Shown: piece by piece, positions 44,683 through 55,195 of the stretch
Layout of the letters: the number at the start of each line of letters is the position of its first letter
How positions within the stretch are numbered: the stretch's first letter is position 1
Made by a program: the position numbers and the translations under genes
The notes under the pieces: model-generated
Seen by the model: the letters and a program-made list of their open reading frames with translations, nothing else
The model's database searches: none
What the model was told of the DNA's origin: nothing
Assembly (NCBI RefSeq): GCF_007655135.1
Contig: NC_045130.1
Coordinates: forward strand, 9,672,001 to 9,736,000
Length of the DNA: 64,000 nucleotides
Origin: Punica granatum
Taxonomy: Eukaryota; Streptophyta; Magnoliopsida; Myrtales; Lythraceae
Direction: 5' to 3'

Positions 44683-47600
44683 CTACACTTCTTGGGTACG
44701 TACTGATCGACTAGTAAAATCATGGATTATCGGCACACTGTCGGAAGAAGTTCTTGGCCATGCTGTTGGATTGACCACTGCGGCTGAAGTATGGTGGGCT
44801 CTCATCACTCACTTCAAACAGAGTTCGATTGCTCGCGAATTCGACCTTTGATGCAGCTGCAGCATATCAGGAAAGAGTCTACTCTTGCTCTTTACCTAAG
44901 TAATTTTAAATCCATTTGTGACCAGTTGCAGGCGATTGGTAGACCAGTGGATGATACTATGAAGGTTTTTCGGCTGCTAGAAGGACTTGGTGACTGCTAT
45001 AACTCCTTCAAAACAACTATGTTCCGTCCGCCACTTCCATCCTATGCTGAGTTGATCCCGCAACTTCAAAGCTTCGAGCTACGCAACCAGCGTCGCATTG
45101 CAGTCATTCCTGATAAGAACTTAACTCTTATCACTCAACAAGGAGGTGACTCTCGCCAGTCCAACAACAATGATCGAGGCAAATACTTTCGGGGTCGAGG
45201 CTATAATTCCAAGAATCAAGGTGGTCGTGTCTCTGATGGGCAGCAAGGTAATCGTTTTTCTGATGGACATCATCGTAGTTATGCTCCAAAGCATAACGTT
45301 GCTTCAGTTTCTGGCTCCAAGCCTCGCACCATAACCTGTCAGATTTGTCGGCGTCCTGGCCATGGCGCTCTGAAGTGTCGTTCACGCTTCGAGAACAGCT
45401 ATCAAGGTTATGTACCCCGTGCTTTTTCTGCACTGCATATCTCTGATTCACAGGATGACGACTGGCATCCGGATACCGGTGCAACAGTCCATGTGACTGA
45501 TACTCCAGGTAATCTAACGAATGTTGTTTCCTATCATGGTTCAAATGGTGTTATGGTCGGGAATGGTACTTCTCTCCCAATTACTCATATTGGGGATGGT
45601 ATTTTTGGTGATGAATCCTGTCAAATACCACTTCGAGATGTCTTGGTTGTTCCACAGATAAAGAAGCGTCTTTTATCAGTCTCCAAACTAACCAGTGACT
45701 TCCCATGCTACTTTGAATTTGACTCTTCTGGTTTTTCTATTAAGGACACACGAACGAACAGGGTTCTCTTGACGGGCACAACTAATCATGGGCTCTACAC
45801 GACCACGGATCCACAGCTTGCTGTTTTCTTCTCACAGAGGAATAAATCTGCTGATTCACTCACGTGGCATCGTCAGCTTGGTCATACCAACAATCGAGTG
45901 CTGCAGCAGTTGAAGCAGAAGAACTTGATTTCATTGAATAAGGTGTCTGGGTCGTTATGTACGAGTTGTCAACTCAGTAAAAGCTCTAAATTACCCTTTT
46001 CTTTGTCTGATAGACGGTCTAAGTCTCCACTCGAGAAAGTTCATTGTGATCTTTGGGGTCCGAGTCCTGTTTCGTCTGTCCAGAAGTATCGCTACTATGT
46101 GATTCTTATCGATGACTTTACTCGATATAGTTGGCTATATCCTCTAAAGACGAAGTCGGATTTCTTTGGTGTATTTGTTTCTTTCCAAAAATTGGTAGAA
46201 AATCAGTTTGATAAAAAAATTAAGATCTTTCAATCTGATGGTGGTGGAGAGTTTATTGGTCGGGATTTTGAGTTACACCTAGCCAACAGTGGTATTCATC
46301 ATCAAATGTCGTGTCCTGGTACCTCATAACAGAATGGGGTTGCTGAACGTTGTCATCGCCATATTGTGGAGCTTGGTCTAGCTATTTTGTTTGTAGCATC
46401 TATGCCGCTCCGTTATTGGGTAGAAGCCTTTACAACGGTGAATTTCCTAATCAATCGATTGCCATCTTCTATGCTGGGTGATCGGAGTCCTTATCTTACT
46501 CTTTATGGAACTCAACCAGATTATTCCATACTTCGGGTGTTCGGTTCTCGATGCTATCTGAATCTTCGAAGTTACATGGTGAACAAGCTTGACAAGCGCT
46601 CTCTTCCATGCATATTTCTTGGTTATAGTGATAAACACAAGGGATATCGTTGTCTTCATCGACCTACGGGACGCATCTATATATCTCGCCATGTTATTTT
46701 CGATGAAACTTGTTTTCCATTTTCTGATATGTCTCAGGAGGCAGCTCAAGCAGAGAATGAAATTGTCAAATGGTTGGACTTGTCTTCCTCTACTGGTGCT
46801 CAATCCCGGGAGCATCCTTTAGCCTCTACAACTGCAAAACAATGTATATCACCAGCTGAGGCTCATACTCGAGCTCGATTATTTGCTAGTCCTTTAGAAA
46901 CCCCTCATTTTGGTCGCGATCCTCCACTTGACCCACTTTCTCCAGGCTCAGGTGAAGCTCTTTGCCCTCTGTCACCCTCATCTGTTGTTGTCTCACACTC
47001 AAATGCAGGGTCACATATAGAGAGCTCTACTGCTCTTTTCTACTTCTCCTGCTATGGGGTCTTTTTCAGAGAGCTCCACTGCTCTTCTTGCTATGGTTGG
47101 CTTAGCACCTCAGGCTTCAATGCACCCCATGGTGACTCGGTCACAAGCTGCTACTATTGGTGCTACATCTTTAGCTTCCAAGCATTCCATGGTGACTCGA
47201 TCTCAAGTAGGGGTTATTAAACCAAACCCGAAGTATGCTAACATTGTTGTCTCTTCTCTTCCTCTTGAACCCCGCACTGTAAAGTCTGCCTTGAAGCATC
47301 CGGGATGGAAGAGTGCTATGCTTGAGGAGCTGGATGCTTTACATCGCAATAAAACGTGGGATCTTGTTCCACGTCGACCTATGATGAATGTAGTTGGTTG
47401 TAAGTGGGTCTTCAAGACTAAGATAAATGCTGATGGGACTCTAGATCGACTTAAGGCCCGTCTTGTTGCTAAGGGATTTCACTAGGAAGAGGGTGTCGAC
47501 TGCTTTGAAACCTTCAGCCCGGTTGTTAAACCCGGCACAATACGCATTGTTCTTAGTGTGGCTGTTGTTCGAGACTGGCCTATTCGCCAACTTGACGTCA

Positions 47601-48806
47601 AGAACGCTTTCCTCCATGGGTCTCTTGATGTTCCCGTCTACATGGACTAGCCCCCTGGCTTTCGGGACTCTTCACGGCCAGATTTTGTTTGTCATCTTCA
47701 CAAGGCGCTATATGGTCTTAAACAAGTTCCCCGGGCTTGGTTTGCAAAGTTCAGTGAGTTCCTATATGAGTATGGTTTCACTTGCAGCTCCCTTCTCTCT
47801 TTGTTTATCATCATCAGGGCCACACTATTCTACTACTTCTCTATGTCGATGATATCGTGCTTACCGGTGATTCATCCTGTTTATTGGACTCTCTCATTCG
47901 CAGTCTGAGTCATGCGTTCTCTATGAAAGATCTCGGCCCTCTTCATTATTTTTTGGGGATTCAAGTGACTCGATCTTCCGCTGGTCTTCATTTGTCCCAA
48001 CGCAAGTATGCCACAGATCTTCTTGTTCGCACTTCTATGGAATATTGCCGGCCGATTGCTACACCCTTGGCTTCTAAGCCTCCTACAGTTAAGGATGGTG
48101 ACAAGCCTTATAGTGATGTTTCTACATTCCGAAGTGTTGTTGGAGCTCTCCAATATCTCACTTTAACGCGTCCCGATCTTTCCTTTGCTGTTAATTCCGT
48201 CTGCTAGCACATGCATGCTCCCACTTTGACAAATTTTCAGCAAGTTAAGAGAATTTTGAGATACATCAAGGGCACTCTCGATGTTGGACTTCAGTTTCAT
48301 TCCAATAGTTCTTTGGACCTTTTTGCGTTTGCTGACGCGGACTGGGCAAGTTGTAAACTTACTCGTCGCTCAACAACGGGTTATTGTACGTTCCTTGGAG
48401 CTAATTGTATTTCATGGAGTGCTAAGAAACAACCTACCGTAGCTCGCTCGACCGCTGAAGCTGAATATCGCGCTCTCGCTTTTGCCGCAGCTGAGCTCAC
48501 CCGGGTTTCCTTCATTCTTCGAGATATTGGCATTTCACAATCTCAGCCGTCTTTGCTCTTTTCAGACAATATCTCTGCTTTGCACCTAACTGCCAATCCA
48601 GTTTTCCATGCTCGAACTAAGCATGTTGAAATTGACTATCATTTCATTCGGGAGAAGGTCGCCCTAGGCAACATCATTACCCGTTATGTTCCCTCTTCAT
48701 TGCAGCTTGCTGGCATCTTCACGAAGTCACTGTCTCGAGATTCTTTTCAGTCGTTTCGGTCCAAACTCGGGCTTTGGTCCTTACCGACGCCCAGTTTGCG
48801 AGGGAG
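44683..48806 (+). pseudogene. copia1 gag-pol, inactive
   Basis: Order of domains: gag (SWIIGTLSEEVLGHAVGLT onward, N-terminus missing), zinc knuckle CQICRRPGHGALKC (CX2CX4HX4C, about 45340), protease DTGATVH (about 45472), integrase HHCC zinc site and DDE core with HCDLWGPSP, LIDDFTRYSW and QSDGGGEF, reverse transcriptase with KWVFKTKINADGTLDRLKAR and [10 protein letters not shown] (about 47845), RNase H with FADADWASC and AEAEYRAL. Lesions: frame changes near 44845, 47040 and 47795, and in-frame stops at 46327, 47483, 47648 and 48205. All four stops stand where Copia proteins normally have Gln, consistent with C-to-T changes. No active product is possible. Confidence 0.88.
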
Positions 48807-49013
48807 TATTAACGGATTCAGTTCAGATATTTCTCCTTCAACTGATTCAGTTGTTGTACCAGAGAAATCCTCAGACCATGTAAATAGGATAGTCAGTTAG
48901 TATAATATCTTTCTCTCTTATCCTCTAATTACTTGTATATATACTGATGTACAACACTCATAGTGATTAATGTGAAAATCATTCCATCAAACTCTCTCTC
49001 TCAATCTTTCATT
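48807..49013 (+). repeat. Right LTR of copia1
   Basis: About 207 bp, from TATTAACGG to TCTTTCATT, preceded by the polypurine tract. Confidence 0.8.
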
Positions 49014-49200
49014 GTAAACCCAATCTCAATTATGTCGAAAGATAAGAATTTTCAAAATTCCTTCCCACTTTTCATCCCGACCACCAATCCTTACTTGCAT
49101 ATATGTTAGTAGAGAAAGAAAAGAATATTTACTTCAACGACTATATCATATTATCCTTGCATATAAACTTTTTAGATATGTGCTGATTCCGTCATTGTCA

Positions 49201-49278
49201 AAAGCTGTTAAAGAAGGAATTATACTTGCTGCTGAGAGAGGATGGAGGTCAGTAATTGTTGAAAGTGATACGGGAGGG
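49201..49278 (+). pseudogene. RNase H-like (PF13456) fragment
   Basis: Encodes AVKEGIILAAERGWRSVIVE then SD, the helix-strand-acid unit of plant reverse-transcriptase-like RNase H domains. The rest of the domain is not found. It is a remnant of a LINE-type or domesticated RNase H gene just outside copia1. Confidence 0.55.
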
Positions 49279-49636
49279 TGTCCTTTGAATTGGGTGTATG
49301 AACCCCATTTTCTTTGCTTGTTCTGTTAGATAGTGATGTTCATAGAAATGACTTCACTCTGAAGTGAACAATGGCTGTAGTATTCATGATACAGGATGAA
49401 ATCAATTAAAAGGAGTATGTTGTTTGGCAAACAAAAAAAAAAGTAATTCGGAATATTTTAAAAAAAGATTAAATTTGCTCCTCAATCTTTTACTCTTTTT
49501 TTAAAAATTATTTTAGTCATAAATCTACCTTTTTTTAAGATTAATTTTAATTCTCAATCTTCTAATATTATTTCACGTTGATCCTACTATTTTAATTAAA
49601 AATGATTTTATGTAGTTCACCCAAAAAAAAAATTAT
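49279..49636. other. AT-rich spacer
   Basis: Between the RNase H remnant and the left inverted-repeat arm. No gene is seen. Confidence 0.35.
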
Positions 49637-50081
49637 ATGAGACATTTTATTTAAATACAAATTAATTTTCAAAATATCAAATTTACTAAAATAAAAAGGA
49701 AATTCAAAAATCTGAAGGAGTAGGAGCTGGAGGGAGACTTGTTGGCGGCCATCCCTCCCCTCCGAAGTTGCTGGTGGACACATAAGGCTAGAAAAACATG
49801 TAGTTATATCTACTGTAATACTTAATAAATGCTAGAGTGTAAATATATCGAATTTAGCTCGTGTAATCATGTGATGATCGGAAATAGATGAGTCAAGTTG
49901 GGTTTGTGAGGTAAGTTGTAAAGAGGAGTCAGGTGGGTGCACTCGTTGTGGTCAAGAGGAGAAGAGGATGAAGGGGACACAGAGGGGATGCTAGCAATTA
50001 TTTGGGTTGCATTGGGCAGATTAGAGGAATTGAAGTGACCAGGGATGATGAGTTGGGTGCACGATTAGTGGACGGCCCATC

Positions 50082-50400
50082 TTTTTTTTTTTTTCGCTGA
50101 ATAAAAGGTTAGGTCGGGTTATTAGCCCGCTGTGGCTACCCCGACTAAAAGAATCTAACCGCCACATAATATTTCTTTCGTCATAGCTCGCTAAGACTTT
50201 AGCCCAACTTGGTCATCGCAGTCCCATCAACACACTAGTGAATTAAGTCCAAGGCTCACTGGATCAAGCATTATGGGCCGGCCACCGCCATCCCATAATA
50301 CACATATATAGTGGTGAGTTCTACGTCCTCAGTGAGATTCAAACTCGTGATGTTCAAGTGAAACACTCGATGGTTAATCACTAAATCACTGTGTTAGTGG
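50082..50400 (-). mobile_element. tRNA-derived SINE with perfect 17-bp target site duplication
   Basis: The target duplication TTAGTGGACGGCCCATC is at 50065-50081 and 50401-50417. The element starts with 13 T on the plus strand, meaning a 3' poly-A tail on the minus strand. At the other end the minus strand has a Pol III B-box-like GAGTTTGAATC (50336-50346) and an A-box-like TAGTGATTAACC (about 50366-50383). The other inverted-repeat arm has an uninterrupted single copy of the target sequence near 63555-63575. Confidence 0.9.
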
Positions 50401-51917
50401 TTAGTGGACGGCCCATCATGTATGAAGGGTGAATTAGGTCAGTGGATGACTGCAATCCGAAAAACAATCTGACAAAACCGAACACGTCGACTGACATAGA
50501 CTCCATTTGTGATTTCTGGTCTAACACACCGGTATCCTTATTTATTTGACGGATAACTTAGAAAAAACACGAGTGCTGTTTTCGCAATTCCAGTTCTGAT
50601 GCTTCCTATGGATTGCTGGTCCATGAGCGTCCCGTACTAACCTTGTCTTGTTCGGTTCATTGTCATGTTGGGATTGCTATGACCGAACCGACTCTCTGGA
50701 TCCCTAGGAAATAATAATATGTGCCATGAGCGCTCTGAGCTGATACTTTTCCCATATGCCTCAGGGCCCTTTACTGTCTGATCCCTTCGAAGGATCACTT
50801 CAGACAAATCGATCGTGGTGGGTCCGCCTCACTAACCACACCGTTTTCTTATAGGAGAAAAAGTTATGATGCCTACAATCATCATGTGCAGTATAGTCTT
50901 GGTATATGTGTCATCAAGACGATATTCAGCTTTTGTGCCTTCCATTACCAAAAGCATGGACGGCAAAGGTACTGTTCCAGATTGTGAATGATCTTAGATG
51001 ATCGATTAAATCCAACTTCAAGCAAAATTCTTCGTCTTTCTAGCATACTTGCCTCCTGCACTTGGTCATATGGGCTCGGCCGGCAAAGGTTGAGCTGGTT
51101 GGGTACGAATGGGGAGGATTATGATCTAGCAAGTTGCTCAACAGACCAAAAGATGTAGTGCTGGTTGATGGATGTCTTTTGCATAAGTACTCCTCATGTT
51201 ACATAGTCCAACTAATGTTGAATTAACTCAGAATTCCCCCGAAAAGGTGGAAATATCAGGTAAGTTCTAGATGAAATTACCTAAACCAAAATTATTATAA
51301 ACATAAAAAGACAGAGAAAAAGGCAACGTCTGAATCTGAAAGGCAGCAGAGGAATAAAATAAGGACTTTCCAAAAGAAAAAAGAGAGCAAAGGAATAATA
51401 TTATACTCGGAATTTTCTTTTTAGCCTGCGAAATGGACCATGCACATTTTGGATTTGGGTTTTAGTAAATTTTGTACCTGCTCAATCTCCAATATTGACC
51501 AGCTGTCTGGGAAACGGAAAAAAACCCCACTTTTTAATTTATTCGTTGCGTCTAAGATTTACGATAAGCTCGTGAAGAAAATAAGCATAATTTAAGAACG
51601 ATAGGGGAATGGATCGCTTGCTTGTCCCATAAAAATATCTTAAATACTTTTACCTCTACCGCAAGGTAGTACAATTATCGGAATATTTTAACGCATGTTC
51701 CTTCCGTGAATATTCACTTATTCTATTGGCTAGCTTCTCGAAGATCATGGAAAAGCTGCTATCTTGTATAGCAGCCATGAGATGTCGCACGAAAGACTCG
51801 AACTATTTCCTTGCGCTCGAGTTAGTGATCTGTATCCTTGGAGGAGGAGAAACTATTATCTAACTATAAAGAAACGTTTTCCGCAACGTTGATAAATTGA
51901 ATATTTAGACAGGAAAA

Positions 51918-52432
51918 TTTAGGAGTGTGCACATGATATACTCAGAATTGATCGGAACCTACCCGTTATGATAGGATCTAGGTAGCTCGTATTAAAAATA
52001 AGATATGGTCTGAATATTAAAATATGAAACCGGCAAAAATCGATTTCGATTCTAATTCTCACATATAGGTACCAAGAAACCGAATCAGAATGGATATCTG
52101 GATCCGAATAATAATTCCTTCCATTATATATATATATAATTATATTCATATATTTCTATATTTAAAAAATATAGTGACTAATTTAAGAAAATTTAAATCT
52201 ACGTCACATTCTGTTTGGCGTGATTATTAATTATAAATAAAATATTTTCGATTTATTTAACTTAACAAGAAAATTTATAAATTTCAATAGAGTACCTAAA
52301 ATCAGTAATATAATATATATTTCGGATAGATTCTAATTCTATGACTCAATAAGGTAAGATTCAATTTTAAAATCTAGAAATATGTCGCTTATATTATCCT
52401 TTAAAAAAATGGGGTACCTCGACAAGCACCCT
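51918..52432. other. About 515-bp insertion specific to arm 1
   Basis: Arm 2 passes directly from GATAAATTGAACATTTTGACTGGAAAA-equivalent sequence into ACGTGACT, while arm 1 has this AT-rich block between two GGAAAA sequences. It begins TTTAGGAGTGTGCACATG. It may be a transposon, or the block may have been lost from arm 2. Confidence 0.6.
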
Positions 52433-52661
52433 GGGAAAAACGTGACTCAACTAAATTTATTATTTCCTTTCCTTCGATGGCCAATAAATGTCATGGGATG
52501 GGACGTCTTAATATATTGACAAGTGGAGGAAGTATAACAATTTACAACAAAGGAAAAGGCGGGGTTTACTGAAGAACCAATTGGCTTTTGGTCTCCGCAA
52601 CGTCAACTTCTCCTTATCAATATTATATGCAAGCGTACAGATAAGACCAAACCTTATACAA

Positions 52662-52665
<4 letters not shown>

Positions 52666-52699
<34 letters not shown>

Positions 52700-52724
52700 T
52701 TATATATATATATATATATATATA
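52666..52724 (+). repeat. CT and TA microsatellites upstream of the CYSTM gene
   Basis: A (CT)15 tract at 52666-52695, then (TA)12 at 52701-52724. The homologous CT tract on arm 2 is near 59525-59545 and is shorter. Homology between the arms ends at about this point. Confidence 0.85.
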
Positions 52725-52725
52725 T

Positions 52726-52735
52726 CTATATAAGC
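52726..52735 (+). promoter_or_regulatory. Candidate TATA box of the CYSTM gene
   Basis: CTATATAAGC, about 95 bp upstream of the ATG at 52830, directly after the TA repeat. Confidence 0.5.
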
Positions 52736-52829
52736 ATATACATTTGTATCCATTCAGTAATTCAACGAGAGAGAGACACATCTCATCAGAGAAAATATAA
52801 GGAAAGGGATATTGATCAAGCAGCAATCG

Positions 52830-53775
52830 ATGAGTTACTACGATAGCCAGTACCCGCACAAGCAGCCGCCTCCCGTCGTCGGAGTTCCTCCTCCTCAAGG
52901 TATATTATTTATGGTGGTTGGCTAGTCAAGAACTGATTGTTTTGTTACCTTGTCTTATTTTTCCAGCTAGATTTTCATGTCTTGGGATTTGGATGTTGGA
53001 TTCGGCGCAGGATACTACCCGACCAAGAATGACGCCGTATATCCGCCACCACCTCCAGGCTACCCGCCACCCTACGCCAATCCCCCGTCGTATGCTCCCC
53101 CGAGTGCCCAGCCCACTGCTCAGCGGCCAGAGCAGCAGAGCATCGGCTGCTTTGAAGCTTGGTAATTACCTATCTCTCTCTCTCTCCCCCCTTCTCTCTC
53201 TCAAATTAATGAATTGTTAACTTAGCAATGATATAACACGGAACTACTGAAACTATTAGAAAGTAGTTCAGAAGTGATGACCCTTAGTGACGGTCAAAAT
53301 GTTCCGGTTTGAACCAACGTAGATTGGTTCAAACGGTTCGACGCTTGTTTTGCTTAAAGAAGGTCTCTGGTTCGAGTTCTTGTGAATGCAGAAAATTCAC
53401 ACTGAGAGAGTTTTACTCATTGGGCCGATCTGGCATAACTGAATTAGTGAGGGTCCAATTGAACTTCTAGATATCATGGCTCACACAAAAAAAAAAGAAG
53501 TTCTGGTTTGGTTCTTCTACTAGAAGACCATCGATCAAGAGTGAGTTGATCGAGAAATCCAATAACCAACCGTTTTTACATTTTAGTTCTTTTGGTTTTT
53601 TTCATGATCATAAGCCGTTTCATTAGAGCTAGGAAAAAAATAACAGAAGTTAGTATTTCAATTAAGTACCTTAATGCTAATTGATGACAACTTACGTATT
53701 ATCAATTATGTCTTGGTCGTTCTTACCAGTTTGGCCACTCTTTGCTGCTGTTGCCTCCTCGATGCAATTGTATGA
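52830..53775 (+). CDS. CYSTM (cysteine-rich transmembrane module) peptide
   Basis: Three exons, 52830-52899, 53011-53161 and 53730-53775, join in frame to 88 residues. The N-terminal 60 residues are Pro/Tyr/Gln-rich (QPPPVVGVPPPQGYYP, YPPPPPGYPPPYANPPSYAP), and the C-terminus is the diagnostic module CFEACLATLCCCCLLDAIV. CYSTM proteins are small tail-anchored membrane peptides induced by stress and pathogens, and they oligomerise through the Cys-rich helix. The last exon supplies only 15 codons plus stop, but these hold the whole Cys cluster, which validates the splice choice. Intron 2 contains a full-length SINE. The promoter lies on arm 1 of the inverted duplication and is shared with the LecRK at 57-59.5 kb. 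Confidence 0.9.
53312..53496 (+). mobile_element. Full-length tRNA-derived SINE in intron 2 of the CYSTM gene
   Basis: The 5' part has an A-box-like TGGTTCAAACGGTTCGACGC and a B-box-like GGTTCGAGTTC; the body has GCAGAAAATTCACACTGAG, TTGGGCCGATCTGGC and GGTCCAATTGAACTTC; the tail is ten A. Near-perfect target duplication GTTC(C/T)GGTTTG at 53301-53311 and 53500-53510. Confidence 0.82.
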
Positions 53776-54924
53776 TAGATGGTTTGTGTCGCCATTGCTC
53801 AACCCCATGAAGTATATGCACTTTTCGGAAGGATACTACAAAAGAGAAGAGAGGCGTAGAGCGATCTCTTGATCCCTTGTTGATTTATTCTTTATCATAT
53901 ATTCCTGGATTTGATGATTCGATCAGTTGTTATGTATTATTAACTTACAAGCTAGAAAATCTTGTTTATAAGTCGTTAGTCTCGTTTCCAGCAAGTATTG
54001 CTCGCCACCGAGAGGATACTGAGCATTCCGTAAGATATATTTGTTGTTGTAGCGTAGGAGCGTTCCTCAAGAAGAGATCGAATGGTGTTTATGCCATTGT
54101 TTTATTGAAGATTTGATTTTACGAAGAACTTTCTTTCTTTTCCCTTTTTGCTGAATCAATGCAATTGGAATTTCTCGAGGGATGCCGAGGTTTATAAATC
54201 TGGCCAACATGATATAATACAATACAATGTGAAATATCTCTAACAATATTCGATGCAAATTTTCAAATTTATAGTGGATCAGCATCTCAATTGATCATGA
54301 CTTCTTTCACAGAATTAATAAGTTTTTAAAAATACGTCCAATTTTATGGGCCTATGCGCATATATATATATATATATATATAATGACACCGTACGTAACT
54401 AAAGTTGCTTAAAAGTGTATATATATATATAGAACTTATTGACTCTTTTTTTTCTTTTTCCCGGTGGAGAGAAACTTATTGACTTTTTGGTTTTTCTTGG
54501 AATCTCTTAGCCGGCTCTCTTTCCTCTCTGTCTCAGTAGGAAATAAAAGCGGAGCTCAGGTGCGTTAGAAAATGGGATTTCGTGTACGCCTCAATGTCCA
54601 TGGGTCCCCATCAATCATTCCATCATATCCTTACGACCAAAAGCAAGCCTATAATGAATCCTATCCAAACGTACGTTGTATTATATGTATACAGAAAGTA
54701 ACAGAACAAACTCTGTTTGGTTGGGCAAGCGGTTGGTTTTCCGTCTGCTTCGGTCCAGCCCAACATACCCACCCTATATGACGTCGGTCCAGTCCAACAA
54801 GGTCCCAACGACATCGTCGAAGCAGCTTCGCGGTTCGTCTCCGAACGGGCAGAGCAGAACAGTTGTATGGCGCATATACATACAGAGTGTGCGTTTTGTA
54901 AGTATAGGTCGGTAAAAGGAAGGA
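53776..54924. other. Intergenic region after the CYSTM gene
   Basis: CYSTM 3' UTR, then AT-rich sequence with (AT)n at 54359-54382 and 54418-54430. From about 54550 the base composition becomes mixed and looks like the upstream region of the Hsp70 first-exon fragment. No other gene is seen. Confidence 0.4.
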
Positions 54925-54934
54925 AGAACCTTCG
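54925..54934 (+). promoter_or_regulatory. Heat shock element-like motif
   Basis: AGAACCTTCG fits nGAAnnTTCn and is preceded by GGAAGG, about 190 bp upstream of the Hsp70-like ATG. A single short match of this kind can occur by chance. Confidence 0.35.
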
Positions 54935-55122
54935 ACCGCCATACGTTCTGGAAATCTCTGGCAGCATCCGAGCCTGAGCTCTCCCCCCCCCCTCCGGTTT
55001 CTCTCTGAACTTCCCAACTTCACTGTCCCATCATAAACCCTAACGTATCCTTCCCCGACCGACCCGGAAACTCCCTCTGCACTCGGAGCTGAACCGTCCT
55101 CTGTCCCCGTTTCCTCGCGATC

Positions 55123-55195
55123 ATGGCCACCGCGGCGCTGCTCCGCTCGCTGCGACGTCGTGACGTCGCCTCCGCCTCCTTCTCTGCTGCTCACG
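55123..55195 (+). pseudogene. First exon of mitochondrial Hsp70 (HSC70-5/mtHSC70-like), orphan fragment
   Basis: ATG at 55123 begins MATAALLRSLRRRDVASASF, an Arg-rich mitochondrial presequence that closely resembles the start of plant mtHSC70 (Arabidopsis MATAALLRSIRRRE). The exon would end CACG and is followed by GCAAGT, a GC-type donor or a decayed GT donor. No ATPase-domain exon (GIDLGTTNSC) is found in the remaining 9 kb. So this is a promoter plus first-exon fragment, left by truncation or rearrangement; an unrelated mitochondrial protein with a similar presequence is possible. Confidence 0.55.

Larger units (their letters stand above)
44498..49013 (+). mobile_element. Ty1/Copia LTR retrotransposon, decayed (copia1)
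   Basis: Direct repeats at 44498-44682 and 48807-49013 differ at only a few positions and enclose gag-pol in Copia order. A purine tract (GCGAGGGAG) precedes the right repeat. The LTRs start TATTAACGG rather than TG. The left LTR lacks its last 20-odd bases and is followed directly by internal gag sequence, so the primer binding site and gag start are deleted. A possible 5-bp target duplication GTAAA flanks it (44493-44497 and 49014-49018). Confidence 0.85.
49637..52700. repeat. Inverted duplication, arm 1
   Basis: The reverse complement of 59525-64000 follows this sequence from the outer end (TATTTAAATACAAATTAAT, GGCGGCCATCCCTCCCC, GGACACATAAGGCTAG) through ATGTTGAA(T)TAACTCAG, CCGCAAGGTAGTAC, CGTGACT.AACTAAATTTA and ACAGATA.GACCAAACC to the CT repeat. 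Arm-specific insertions: a SINE (50082-50400) and about 0.5 kb (51918-52432). No gene lies in the arm; its inner end is the CYSTM promoter. Confidence 0.85.
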
